Origin: Hymenopellis radicata
Taxonomy: Eukaryota > Basidiomycota > Agaricomycetes > Agaricales > Physalacriaceae
Assembly: GCA_015501595.1 (NCBI GenBank)
Contig: JADNRX010000094.1
Location: 98,983-162,982 of the forward strand
Length of the DNA: 64,000 nucleotides
Direction: 5' to 3'
Of this stretch, positions 12,003-21,859 are shown one piece after another (the first letter of the stretch is position 1; every line of letters begins with the position of its first letter). The notes beneath the pieces are model-generated. The model saw nothing but the letters and a program-made list of their open reading frames with translations. It made no database searches and was not told the DNA's origin. The position numbers were made by a program, and so were the translations under genes.

Positions 12003-13322
12003 TCATTCGGTGTGTGGCGCAATATTTAAAAGGTTCTCTACAAGGCGCCCAAGACTCGACCCCTCTGCTGTTTGGTGGACATACGACTTTTTCTCCACCT
12101 GTATGAGTTCAGGAGGGACAAGTATATCCCCAGCGAAGCACCCATGATTGAGCGCTTCTGTTGCCGGCAGACGCGACGACGGGGGGTATTTGAGCAGCGC
12201 GTAAATCAGATCAAGTTCTGTGTCATCGTTCAAATTGGGCAAAGAGGCGTCCAACGGCACAGCTGGAACAACATTGAACTCGACCCGAGACGCGTCGGGC
12301 AGTTGGTCGAAGTCCTATGAGGTTGTTAGATCGTCAATCAGGCCTGATACTTCAATTAGCTTACAGGCCAGGTCTGAGAGGTTGGTGTACCCATGAGCTT
12401 GAAGATGCTCCAGATAAGCGCGATTTCACCGCGACTGCCGTCAAATAGGGTTTTGCGAACAACGGGAGGGTTCAACTCTGGTGGGTACTCGTAGTCGTCA
12501 TCGTCATCCTCTTCTGGAACAAGCGGAGTGAAAAAGTCTGCTATTAGGCAGCCCAGACTCCAGATGTCGACAGCGAATGGATCATATGATCGCGTTCCAA
12601 AGAGCAGCTCAGGCGCACGGTACGGTCTAACAACTCTTGTTAGCTCCGTCACGACAAGGTAAGGTAAAGCTCATACCCAGTAGACACCTCAAAGTACATC
12701 CTATCCTTCTCTTCGTGCCATATATCGTGTGGATCGTGTTTGGGATCATGAGATACACCAAAATCGATCAGCTTTACGCAGCCTGTGGTGGTCAGGAGGA
12801 CATTAGATGGCTTTAGGTCACGATGTGCGATACGCTGTGGTTCTGCATGCAAGTACGCGACGCCTAGGATGATCTGGTAGATGATGGATCGCGACACGGA
12901 TCGGAAAGATGCGGCTTCAGAAGGAGTGAAAGACGGCTGGTTGAGGAGGCTCTCGAGATTCATGGGCACATAGGGCACATGGATTTGGAGAGTATGCGAG
13001 GCTTCGTCCTGGTGTGAGGCCAACAGTTGTATAATCTGATGACACTGTCAATATATCATCGCCCTACATCAGCGCTAAGAGATCTCACATTTGGATGAGA
13101 GAGCGCTCGCAGGATGCGACACTCCTTTTTGATATCGTGAGGCTCCTTTGCGAATTTTTTTATTCGTGGTGGATGTTTTTATGATTATTTTTTGGTCTGC
13201 AACGAGGGATACTGTCGACGCGATGCCATAGGCTATGATTTCAGCCTGGCTAGAGAAAAATACTCAATAAATGTCAAAGTAAAATGGAATATTTACTACA
13301 CCCATCCGATTCGTCGCCATCA
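12003..13322 (-). CDS. CDK-like (CMGC) serine/threonine protein kinase
   Basis: Catalytic landmarks are complete: glycine-loop/beta-3 region [19 protein letters not shown] with the ATP-binding Lys, [14 protein letters not shown], catalytic loop [14 protein letters not shown] in KLIDFGVSH, and subdomain [13 protein letters not shown] then [13 protein letters not shown]. The YRAPELLFG form and the C-lobe insert rich in Asp/Glu (about 12480-12520) point to a CDK relative, possibly a CAK1/Csk1-type CDK-activating kinase; I cannot decide which. There are at least six exons. The first exon is tiny (MMATNRMG, start 13322 or 13319), inferred from splice phase. It sits head to head with the ankyrin gene (167 bp apart) and tail to tail with PDH kinase. 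Confidence 0.85.
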
Positions 13323-13489
13323 TCAAAGTCGAACGAGGACGCAGACGAGCTCCTCGACAAGGAAAAGGACATGGGGAGAGGAAAAGAGTTGCCGGATCGG
13401 GCAAATCGATTTTGGCTTTACCCTTCACCTCAGTTACCGTTCCTGTCCTTGTTCTCGCCGGCCTGCTCTAGTCTTGACATATTTATCTA

Positions 13490-14261
13490 TGGACGACTCC
13501 GAGGCAGGTGCTAGCAACAGTTAGTCGGCCGAGCGCCCTCCAATTCCGGCGCAGTCAGCTCAGGGATTCCTTTGCAGATGAACGCCTCTTGGCGGCGGCA
13601 AGAACAGACAACCAGGACATGCTGCTCGAAATCTTCGACGCAGGCAGTTTCAATATCAACTTTCAAGATGGTCTCGGCAACACAGGTGCGCTGACCGGTG
13701 TCCTCACTCTGGACGTACCACTAATCATTGTCGAAACCCTAGCACTACACATCGCGTGAGGCGCCACCTCTGTCCCTAACTCTTCGAGGCTCATTCGCTA
13801 GTTCAGTGTGTCGCATGGATCTACAGATGTTCTGGAACATATACTATCGCATGAAGAATGCGACGTCGATCCTATAAACCGCATCGAGAAGGCAACGCCA
13901 CTGCATCTCGCTGTCCAGATTGAGGATCCAGAATTGAGATTACACGTCGTAGACAGTCTGCTAGAGGCAGGTGCCGACACTAGGTACGCTCAAGCCCTAC
14001 CCTCATTCAAATCGCAGGCCAACTTTGTGTAGAATCAAGGACAAGAATGGGGAGACAGCGCAGGATCTGGTGCCGCCAAATGATTTAGAGGTCCTGACGC
14101 TCTTCCGGAAAGCCCAGGCTCAACAAAGCGTCTCTATGGACGATGTCGCGAACGGTATGCGTGTTTTGCTCAATGCCCAGAAAGATCATTAATCCTCTTC
14201 ATAAGATGATGATGACGACGAAGGCGGCTCTGGCTCTGGCTCAGGATCTGATGACGACTAG
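13490..14261 (+). CDS. Small ankyrin-repeat protein
   Basis: Resembles the short fungal ankyrin proteins of the yeast YGL242C type; function unknown. Start MDDSEADERLLAAARTDNQD spans a 5' intron (exon 1 ends GCAG near 13510; exon 2 begins ATGAACGCC near 13582). Ankyrin repeats: MLLEIFDAGSFNINFQDGLG / NTALHIAVSHGSTDVLEHIL, then CDVDPINRIEKATPLHLAVQ and VVDSLLEAGADTRIKDKNGE. The tail is DDDDDEGGSGSGSGSDDD, an acidic Gly/Ser run. Two oddities: a 13-nt exon (13743-13755) and a preceding 57-nt intron that is in frame and free of stops, so an unspliced product would also be readable. Splicing is favoured because it alone restores the ankyrin GNTALHIA motif. Confidence 0.85.
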
Positions 14262-14847
14262 AGGGCTATATTGTTATGGCCGCGTTCGCTTTCTCTCACA
14301 TGACGGATATAAAGGGATGGATATTGTATAACGTTGGTGTAAGTTGCTTCGGAGAAATGGAACATTAGGAAACACAACCTTGTTTGTGTCAGAATCACAC
14401 CGTAACCGTTCCTTAAGAGTTCAAGGACTTGGAAGCCTGAAAGAGTTCGACGCGACTTGAAGAGAGTAGATCGTGAGCCATCGATGAACAAGTTCGATTT
14501 TATGCAACTTCGAGTCTACTCTAAACTATAAGCAGGCGTCATGCCAATTGGCCAATTCTCACGTGCTGAGCCGTAGCGCTGACTGATCCGGGATGTCGTG
14601 GGCATCGCGTAGCCATGTCAGGAAATTCTCGCGCTTCCCGTACATTCGACGATGACGAGCGCAATATCGCTTGCAAATGTTCTCCTTATAAAGTATCATT
14701 CTTCTCATCTCACTGCTCCTTGTCTATATATTCCACCTGGAACTCCCCACTTACCAATCTGTCTCACTATCTGAGTCTCCGCTTTGCAAAGACTACCATC
14801 CGGCAACAGCTGGCTTAAATCGTTTTCGACTACGTCTACCTCTGAAA

Positions 14848-15729
14848 TGGCCAACAAAGTTGTTCTCCGTCCCACCCAAGAGCGTGGTCATGCCGACCAT
14901 GGATGGCTGAAGACTTTCCACACTTTCTCGTTTGCGTCGTACGTTCCCAGAGTCTATCATCCGCCTCCCTTAGAGATTGACTCAGTGGCCCACAGATTTC
15001 AAGATTGGCAACACGAAAAGTTTGGTAGCCTTCGCGTCATCAACGAAGATCGCGTCGCGCCCAAGACTGGTTTCGGAACACACCCACATCGCGAATTCGA
15101 GATCTTTTCGTATATCGTCAACGGCGAGCTCGAGCAGTACGTTTGTCTCCTTCTCTCGTATCCCGTGCCTTGTATTTACCCGCCGGCTCTAGTAAAGACT
15201 CGATGGGCAACGTCGAGATTCTCAAACGGGGAGATCTTCAGATGACATCTGCCGGTACAGGCATCGCTCACTCTGAAAAGGCCCATGGCGGCAAGGAGGT
15301 GCATTTCCTGCAGATCTGGGCGCTCCCTTCTGCATCGCGCCTGCCGCCCAAATACTTTACGCGACACTTTTCTGACCAAGAGAAGACAGACACGTTTGTG
15401 CGGATCGTTGCCCCGCTACCGCTGAGGGTGTAACGGACGAGCGAGCTGCGTCGGGTCCTGCACCGGTGCACAGTCCTGTGACAGTGTATGCCACACTTCT
15501 TTCAGCGGGGAAGAGTCTGGCGCAGGAGATGAAGGGAACGAAAGGGTATGCGCATGTCGTGATGACAAGCGGCTACAATGAATCTGCCTCCCAAGGAGCG
15601 ACAGTCAAGGTCGATGGCCAGACACTGAGGGAGGGCGACGGGGCCTATATCCACGTTGAGGCGGGCAAGGTTGACGTGGAGAATACAGGCGACAGGACGG
15701 CGGAAGTTATTTTGTTTGACCTTGAGTAG
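14848..15729 (+). CDS. Pirin-family protein, with an apparent one-base frame break
   Basis: Pirin is an iron-binding bicupin protein. Visible: [60 protein letters not shown] (His and Glu metal ligands), [42 protein letters not shown]. Introns: 14939-14995 (57 nt, in frame, no stop) and 15137-15192. The C-terminal cupin ([18 protein letters not shown] to VILFDLE) is in another frame: near 15411-15418 one base seems missing, since the family expects VAP-TAEGV there and the present frame stops at 15433. No intron explains it. An upstream in-frame ATG at 14784 would add a basic 21-residue leader ([14 protein letters not shown]), possibly mitochondrial. Confidence 0.88.
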
Positions 15730-16059
15730 TCAATGTATCAGTAGCCAGGGTATTACATGTATCTCTATTTCAATGGATCCATCTTCATCAACGTCGGCCG
15801 CGAGCGGGATATTTGGGCCATACCCTCCATAAGTTAGCGCAGATCAGAGCCTTGATCAACTCTGTTCCAATCCGGAACTTCTATCCTTGAACACTGGCAG
15901 TTCCGAGGCTAACGGTAGCTTAGCGTTTCCAATAGCGACAAACTCCTTCATAGGGCCAGGTTCTAGACTCTCTCACTTCCATAAAGCTCTGTCACGATGT
16001 TAGCCAATACGTAGTATACATTGGTTGGGTCTATGAGACATGACTGGAAGGTACAGCAG
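15730..16059. other. Intergenic, convergent 3' ends
   Basis: Lies between the pirin stop and the stop of the minus-strand orphan gene. I see no gene or repeat; presumably the 3' untranslated regions of the two convergent genes. Confidence 0.6.
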
Positions 16060-16885
16060 TCACTCCAGCTCCTGCGTGAGGTTAACGAATACAGCATAGC
16101 CACCGTCCGTGATGGGTTTGAGTTTATCGAGCTCAACTGCAAAAAGCTCCGACTGGGTAAACTTGGTGTGATGCTAAGCACGGGCGTGTTAATGTGAGTA
16201 CACAGCCTGAAAACACACGCCGCAACTCACCTCCCGGTCCATCCAACCAAGATAGTACCAGTGCCGCTTATCGTCGTTGAGAGCGGTACCCCAATATCCG
16301 CCTACGAATCCGCCATCCGGGGCGTCATAGCAGTCAACAAATGTCTGATGCAAGGACTTGGCATCCTCTTCGGATGGGTGTGAGGTCGTAACATGCAAGC
16401 ATGCCTGGACGTATCGATGAATCGAACACCTCAGAATCTACTGATCGTCCGAACACTCACAAATTCGGACAAGGGAGCAGTCAAGCCGGGGCGCGGTAGG
16501 TCCGCATTGTCAAATGGCACAAGCCACGACTGGGGGGCTTTGTTGACATCGAGCGCGTTCACAGACTCGCGAAAGCCGTCAACGTTGAAGTTCGCAGGGT
16601 CAGTGTGCTTGGGCCATTCTGCGAATGGTTTAGTTCGACATCGGTGAAACGAATGAGAAAGCCCATACGAATGATCCAGCACAAGTGGTCGCTCGCTCCC
16701 GTGTCAAAGCCGTAATATTGCTCCTTCGCGCCTCCCAGGTCTCTAGCAATCTTCCGAAGACGAGCAAAGGCCGCCGATTCAAGGCTGAAACCTGGCTCGA
16801 CCGTGAGATTGAGCAGTTGGGAAACTATGGCAGTCATTGGTTTAGATGAAAAGCGTCGTGAACGAGATATGACAGAATGAAACAT
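16060..16885 (-). CDS. Uncharacterised two-part protein, possibly a dimeric alpha/beta-barrel type
   Basis: I do not recognise a named family. Four exons give a clean protein of roughly 200 aa. First half: MTAIVSQLLNLTVEPGF, FARLRKIARDLGGAKEQYYG, LCWIIQWPKHTDPANFNVDG. Second half: HVTTSHPSEEDAKSLHQTFV, YWGTALNDDKRHWYYLGWMD, ending in PITDGGYAVFVNLTQELE. Tryptophan-rich strands (WIIQW; WYYLGWMDREHHTKF) repeated in each half recall the duplicated ferredoxin-like barrel of stress/ABM-type proteins; that is inference from pattern only. Splice sites are all GT-AG and in frame, which supports a real gene. The TATA-like TATAAAAAAG-type run lies just upstream (about 16905-16915 on the plus strand). 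Confidence 0.75.
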
Positions 16886-17012
16886 GATCGTTCTCGCGAC
16901 GCGACTTTTTTATAACTGTTCGAGCTCGGGCGGTCTTGAGCGGCATTCAGTTAGACGTCTATCAACGTGCTTACAAGCGTGTCGTAAGCACGGGCCCGAG
17001 TGAATAGCCAAG

Positions 17013-17343
17013 CTAGGGGGCCTTGCGTAACTTGCGCACTATCATTACTCCAACGATAATAGACGCTGAGACTCCCAAAAATATGGCATAATCCAGCGGC
17101 ACCGGGCGGTGGTTGCGTCGGGACCTTTTCGTGCGTTTATGCCCCTTCCGTTCCTTTCCAGAGCTTTTACCGTCGCCCTCTTTTGAATCCTGCAGTCGTC
17201 GCTCGGCGGCCTGCCCAATCATACATGAATTATTTAGCTCTAAAACAAAGTCCAAATCATTCACTTACATTTGCAAGCAGTGCACGTCGTGCCTCTGGAC
17301 TTAGAGGGGGTTTAGTGCCAAAAAGGCTCCAGATTGTGGACAT
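17013..17343 (-). CDS. Small tail-anchored membrane protein, uncharacterised
   Basis: Two exons around one GT-AG intron encode about 93 aa. Exon 1 reads MSTIWSLFGTKPPLSPEARR then ALLAN; exon 2 starts AAERRLQDSKEGDGKSSGKE, continues with a strongly basic KGHKRTKRSRRNHRP, then one hydrophobic segment YAIFLGVSASIIVGVMIV and a short basic tail RKLRKAP. That layout (cytosolic domain, basic patch, single C-terminal membrane span) is a tail-anchored protein. I do not know its function. Its 5' flank is the left copy of the direct repeat that also lies upstream of exo84. Confidence 0.68.
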
Positions 17344-17375
17344 CAGTGGTGGTGATGGTGAGAGGCAGATCAAGG

Positions 17376-17635
17376 CTCGCGCGCGTTCACGTGCGTTTAT
17401 GGTGATGCTGTTGTAGGTGGTGGTGATGCCGCCCTGCTTTCTTCATGCCTTTCGCGCATCGTTCTCTGGAATAGCGAAGATGGGCATATGGATAATGAAA
17501 ACGTCCATGTTGAAACGATGATCCAACAACCCAATCTCACACCTCGGATTTAGTAGTGCACCTCACTCAGTCGGGTTCCGAGCTCGGCCGTCGGAGTCGC
17601 CGGCTGGGACGATTCCTTCCCCTCCCTTACTACTA
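17376..17635. repeat. Direct repeat copy A (flanks exo84)
   Basis: About 260 bp sharing long blocks with 20677-20913 in the same orientation, for example CGCCCTGCTTTCTTCATGCC followed by TTTCGCGC, GAAGATGGGCATA, TTGAAAC, GATCCAACAAC, and CGTCGGAGTCGCCGGCTGGG. Small indels separate the blocks. It starts about 33 bp upstream of the tail-anchored gene's ATG and so forms its promoter region. Confidence 0.88.
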
Positions 17636-17772
17636 CACTCAAAACGTGCTTGACTTGCATGGTTCTAGGCTTGTTCTAGCCTTACAAACTTGAACTTACA
17701 GAGACTCTACAAGTTGCAGTCCACAGTCCGTTGAGATTAACATCAATCATACGTACAGTATCCAATGCATCC

Positions 17773-20522
17773 TCAAAACATTCCATCGCGATTAGGAACA
17801 GCAACAGGGGGCGGCCTATGGCTCACCGAACTTCCAGGTCTATTCGTCGACCTAGGTGGCGGCCCAGGACTCGCCTTTGTCGAGCGCGGTGGTCTTTCCC
17901 TTTCCTTGACACTCCCAGCCGTCCCCGGCCTCAGAGGAGACGCACTAGGCGGCGGGGTCCTCGTTCGCCGGGGAGTAGGCGAAGCCAGGGCTACACGTGT
18001 CGCTGGTGCAGACATGGGTGGGTTGAAAGAGCTACTAGTTGGTGTACGGGCGCGAAGCAGAGGCGGGACAGGCGGAGGGGCTTCCGAGGAGGGAGTGGGT
18101 GAATAAACGGAGGCGGATGACAATGCTGCGGAAGGAAGGGCAGATTGAGTTACCGTCGCATTCGACGAGGCGGAGGCCGAACTTGGTGTTGGCGAACGGC
18201 CCCTGTACGAGGTCATCGTAGGAGATGATAATTTGGTAGCCAACTTGGGCGGTCTGGGTTTTGAGTTGTATGTCGGTCATGGTCAGGCGAGCAGGAGCTA
18301 ATCGTGGCTCGGGATGCTTCATTCCTTCGACGAGGACATCATCGAGAAGAAAACGGAAGTCAAGGCCAAAATCCTCGAGTAACTATGCAGGTTGTAAGCA
18401 AATGTCAGTGGGGTGTTGGTAAAAACTAACCTTGCGGCTCTGCGAATATGTAATCTTCATCGCCTCCTCGATGACCTTTTCATCTACATCAGAACTATAG
18501 ACTTGCTTGCGAAATGTGTCTGCATAGTTCTCCATTTGGAGTTTCGCCCACTCAATAAAGGCTACAACCTAAATCAGCCTCACGTCAAAATTGCGGTAAA
18601 TCAACGTACTACTAGCAGCTTCATTCTCCTTGAAGCTAGCCAAGAACCAATCTGCCGTGTGCTTGATCGCAGTGAAAGTGACGATTGCTAAATCCCCAAT
18701 ATACGCGCCAATGTGACCTTCAAATCTGATTTTGCGGACCAGATTCTTGATGACTTGAGAGCGCATCTTGAGGAAAGTCGTTTTCGCAGCAGGCGCCGCG
18801 CCCAAACGTAACAAAAGTCCGATGAGCATCGTTACCGAGACTTCTTATTTGATGTCATGGAAAGGGATGACAGTAGAGCAGCGGTTAGCTGCGCCTTCAG
18901 TGCGGGAAGTTTGGTGCTCAGCGGCGAAATCGCTGCCAGCTTTGAGTCACCTGGAGACAGTTGAGACCATTGGAGGAACAAAATGGCGGTGGACCCACCT
19001 TCTTCCAGAAGCTTGGTGGCTTTGTCCCATTCCCGTAGTGATATCGCTACCGTTTAATTCGTCTGCCCATTCGCTGGCCCACCGTGCGTCGCGTTTCCGA
19101 TTTCTCTTTCGCGCTGGTGCCTGGAATTTCGCCCGCCTTCTTAGCCAGGTCTGTCATCCACTCAGCATTGTATGTTGACATGCGCTGTGAAAGTTTTGAG
19201 AAACGCGTATTTCCATGCAATAATCAAAATCGCTTACGTCCATGGCGGTCGCGGCACCGCCTTGCCACATACTCTTTCTCCGTTCATGTTCACCTTCTCG
19301 TTCTTTTCGCTTCTTGGCAGCGAGTTCCTCGGCGACGTGTCGAAGTTGGCTAAGGAGAGACTTCTTATCTGAGGGTGTCTCTGTGCGGTATACATGCGTT
19401 TCTTTCCCATGTCTGATCTTGAATACGTTGGTCATGCCTTCAAAAAATGGTTAATGTATCTGAAGAAGACAAGACATACATATCTCACTGGGAGAATCCT
19501 TGGTATCCAGAACAAGCATCTCGCTCAACGGCCAGCATCTGTCAGCAACCAGCTTGCCTTCGGTCGTGCTCCCACTTCGACTTGCACTTGCTTCACCATT
19601 TCTCCGTCTCCGCTTTGCAACAAGGACGGCATCGTCAAGGACAACAAATTTGACCCTTCCCATGACCTTATAGGTCGCTGCGTTAAGTGACAGGACACCG
19701 TCCACTTCTCCCACAACGTGTCTACCTGGAGTAATGGGGGCAAACTTGGCTGAACCTTCGATCTGCGCATGGAGGGCTTGCATTTGATTGTAGTACATAA
19801 CGCGGAGGTCGGCGACAGAGGAACGGCGGTACGCAGAGATGTTGGAGGACGAGGCGGAGGTGGGGTCTGGAATGTGCAGCAAGGAGGGCATGGATTTGTA
19901 CTCAGAAAGGGATTCTTTGAGTTCCAGCATTTCGTTCTCGAGCGTAGATATTTCCTTGGAAATGAGGACGAATTCGGCGTAGCTAATTGACTGTAAATAT
20001 AAAGATAAAAAGAGAGAAATGTGCGCACTTTTTGAACACGTTCTTCTGCAAATCAGTAGCTGTATCCTCTTTGGCGCCGCGCAACGAGGACTGCAATGAC
20101 TTGACTTCCGCTTCTGTCGAGTTGGCCATCTTCATTCTCAAGTCTGCGCTCTTAATTAGAGTTTAAAGATCACTTATTCGATGCCACTTACAAGCATCTG
20201 GATCAAAATCATCCTTGTCCAACAACTTCTTGTCGTCCTCCGTCGTCACTGCCGGATCCTCCCTCCTGGATCGCTCGTCGTAGACAGCTTCCTCCTCCTG
20301 GACACCGCCCAGCGCCATGGTAGGCATTGGCGGCATCGGAGGCACGTCCACAGGTCCAGAAATGTCCGCATATCGCATCGACATGCGTTTCTTGATCCTG
20401 TCATCTACGCGCGATTTTCTGGTATCATTGCGGAGGCTGGGTCCTTTGGCAAGCTTGGTGCCCGCGCGCTGCACCTTCCGCGCCGGCGGAGCCTGTGAGC
20501 GCCGTGTGCGCAGTGACTGCAT
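17773..20522 (-). CDS. exo84: Exocyst complex component EXO84, with several frame breaks
   Basis: Exo84 is part of the exocyst tether for secretory vesicles at sites of polarised growth. N-terminus: MQSLRTRRSQAPPARK, KKRMSMRYADISGPVDVP, DDFDPDAY. Core: QKNVFKNYAEFVLISKEIST, LENEMLELKESLSEYKSMP, PH domain (about 19480-19790) with ITPGRHVVGEVDGV and YKVMGRVKFVVLDDAVLVAK. C-terminal cullin-repeat part: RDARWASEWADEL, LREWDKATKLLEEG, LLLRLGAAPAAKTTFL, GLDFRFLLDDVLVEGM, then a Ser/Pro-rich tail. At least four frame changes have no intron to explain them: extra base in a three-base A/T run near 19094-19096 and again near 19053-19055, a missing base near 18836-18843, and an extra base near 18257-18262. 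Identity is firm; whether the gene is broken or the sequence is wrong is open. The stop at 17773 depends on the last break. Confidence 0.88.
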
Positions 20523-20676
20523 TGCGGGCAATGATCGTGGCAGGAGTGTCCAAATCGGGACACTGCCGCCACGACGCGCCGTGCGAATCAGGCAGGTAAC
20601 CTTGAACGTAAGCCTCAGTTCGAACACGTATGAACAGATATGAATTTTGTTATCTAGTGAGGTCTATGTAGGACTA

Positions 20677-20913
20677 GCTCGCACGCGTTCACGATAGTAG
20701 TATTGATGTTGTTGTAGGTGGTCGTGATACCGCCCTGCTTTCTTCATGCCTTTCGCGCGTCGTTCTCTGGGATAGTGAAGATGGGCATACGGATAATGAC
20801 AACGTCGATGTTGAAACATCGATCCAACAACACCTCGGACGATTCGAGCGTCGGAGTCGCCGGCTGGGATGATCCCTTCCGGAAACAGCGTTCAACGCCC
20901 TCCCTTAGTACTA
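20677..20913. repeat. Direct repeat copy B (flanks exo84)
   Basis: Second copy of the repeat at 17376-17635, same orientation, about 155 bp upstream of the exo84 ATG. It is shorter in the middle and holds an extra stretch near 20880-20897. The two copies bracket exo84 exactly, consistent with a segmental or promoter duplication, or with two diverged copies of a dispersed repeat. Confidence 0.88.
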
Positions 20914-21063
20914 CGCGACACAACTTTCAAATTGCGGTCCTCTCGGCCACATGATACGGCTGGTACAAAATGCTCAATCTTCGTCGCTCATCTGCATCCA
21001 CCTTTCAGCTCTTTTTCCTTACTGTCTTCTTCTTCGCCACTTTTCCACTTTACTCAAGCTATT

Positions 21064-21463
21064 ATGAAGTTCTTCTCCGCCTTCATCACTGCTGTCGCCC
21101 TGGCTTTCGCCGGCATGAGCGCCATTCACGCTGCCCCCGTCGAAGGCGAGCTCAAGTGGGTCCACTCATCTACGTTGATTTGAACCCAGAAAGCTTACCT
21201 TTGTATTCGACTATAGCGCTCGCGATGCTTGCTTCAGCCAAGGTTACACCATTGGATATACCAACGGTTGTGGCTCTGTTACCAGAGGACGACCTGGGTA
21301 TCGCATGCGTGATATTGAAGATGTGTATGTAGCGTCATAATTTTGATTGCTTCAGAACTGACTTTTCTTTGATGAAAGTGAGGCTCGTGAAGCTTGCACC
21401 GGAGCTGCCTATCTTGCAGGCTTCAACGCCGGTATGATTGATGGTGTGAACGCCTGCCTGTAA
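21064..21463 (+). CDS. Small secreted cysteine-containing protein
   Basis: Three exons give about 94 aa with a clear signal peptide (MKFFSAFITAVALAFAGMSA, cleavage likely after IHA). The mature part has four cysteines: DACFSQGYTIGYTNGCGS, EACTGAAYLAGFNAG, and the ending DGVNACL. Splicing GAGCTCAA|C (intron from about 21154) and GATGT|T before GAGGCTCGTG keeps frame. This is a typical basidiomycete small secreted protein; I cannot assign a function. A pyrimidine-rich leader directly precedes the ATG. Confidence 0.75.
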
Positions 21464-21859
21464 TTTTGCAAAGGTTAGCACCTCTTCAATTCCACCTCGT
21501 TGTCGAGGCGTACTGAGCTTTCTGCCAAGTGCCGACTCTGGCTCCAAGCGATACTTGTTACGGGCTTTACATTACCATGTCTTAGCTCATTCGTTTATTT
21601 AATTGATACGAACGCTCTCAAACAGCGATGGCTATGAGTTTGAAGCTGTGTCGAATGAATTACTCGCTCTCCTGATCCTGCCTGGTTTCACGGCCCAACC
21701 CCATGTATCTGTAACAAAGTAGCGCCCGCCTGGAGGGGAGTATCAAGAGGAACCTTGTTGAAGAGAACAAGGTATCAGAGACGAACTAGAGTCGGACATC
21801 GGAGGTATACCCAAATTATAATGTATGGAAGAGAAAAGTCCATGGAAATACCAAAGTGT
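21464..21859. other. Intergenic between convergent genes
   Basis: Between the secreted-protein stop and the chs7 stop. No gene or repeat recognised. Confidence 0.6.

Noticed and set aside
7643..14261. A dedicated biotin gene cluster around bioF
   Set aside because: Neighbours (methyltransferase, PDH kinase, CDK-like kinase) are not biotin genes; no bioA, bioB or bioD-like frame is visible.
17773..20522. Programmed frameshifting in exo84
   Set aside because: Several shifts in one gene, of both signs and without slippery-site or stem-loop context, fit sequence error or decay better.
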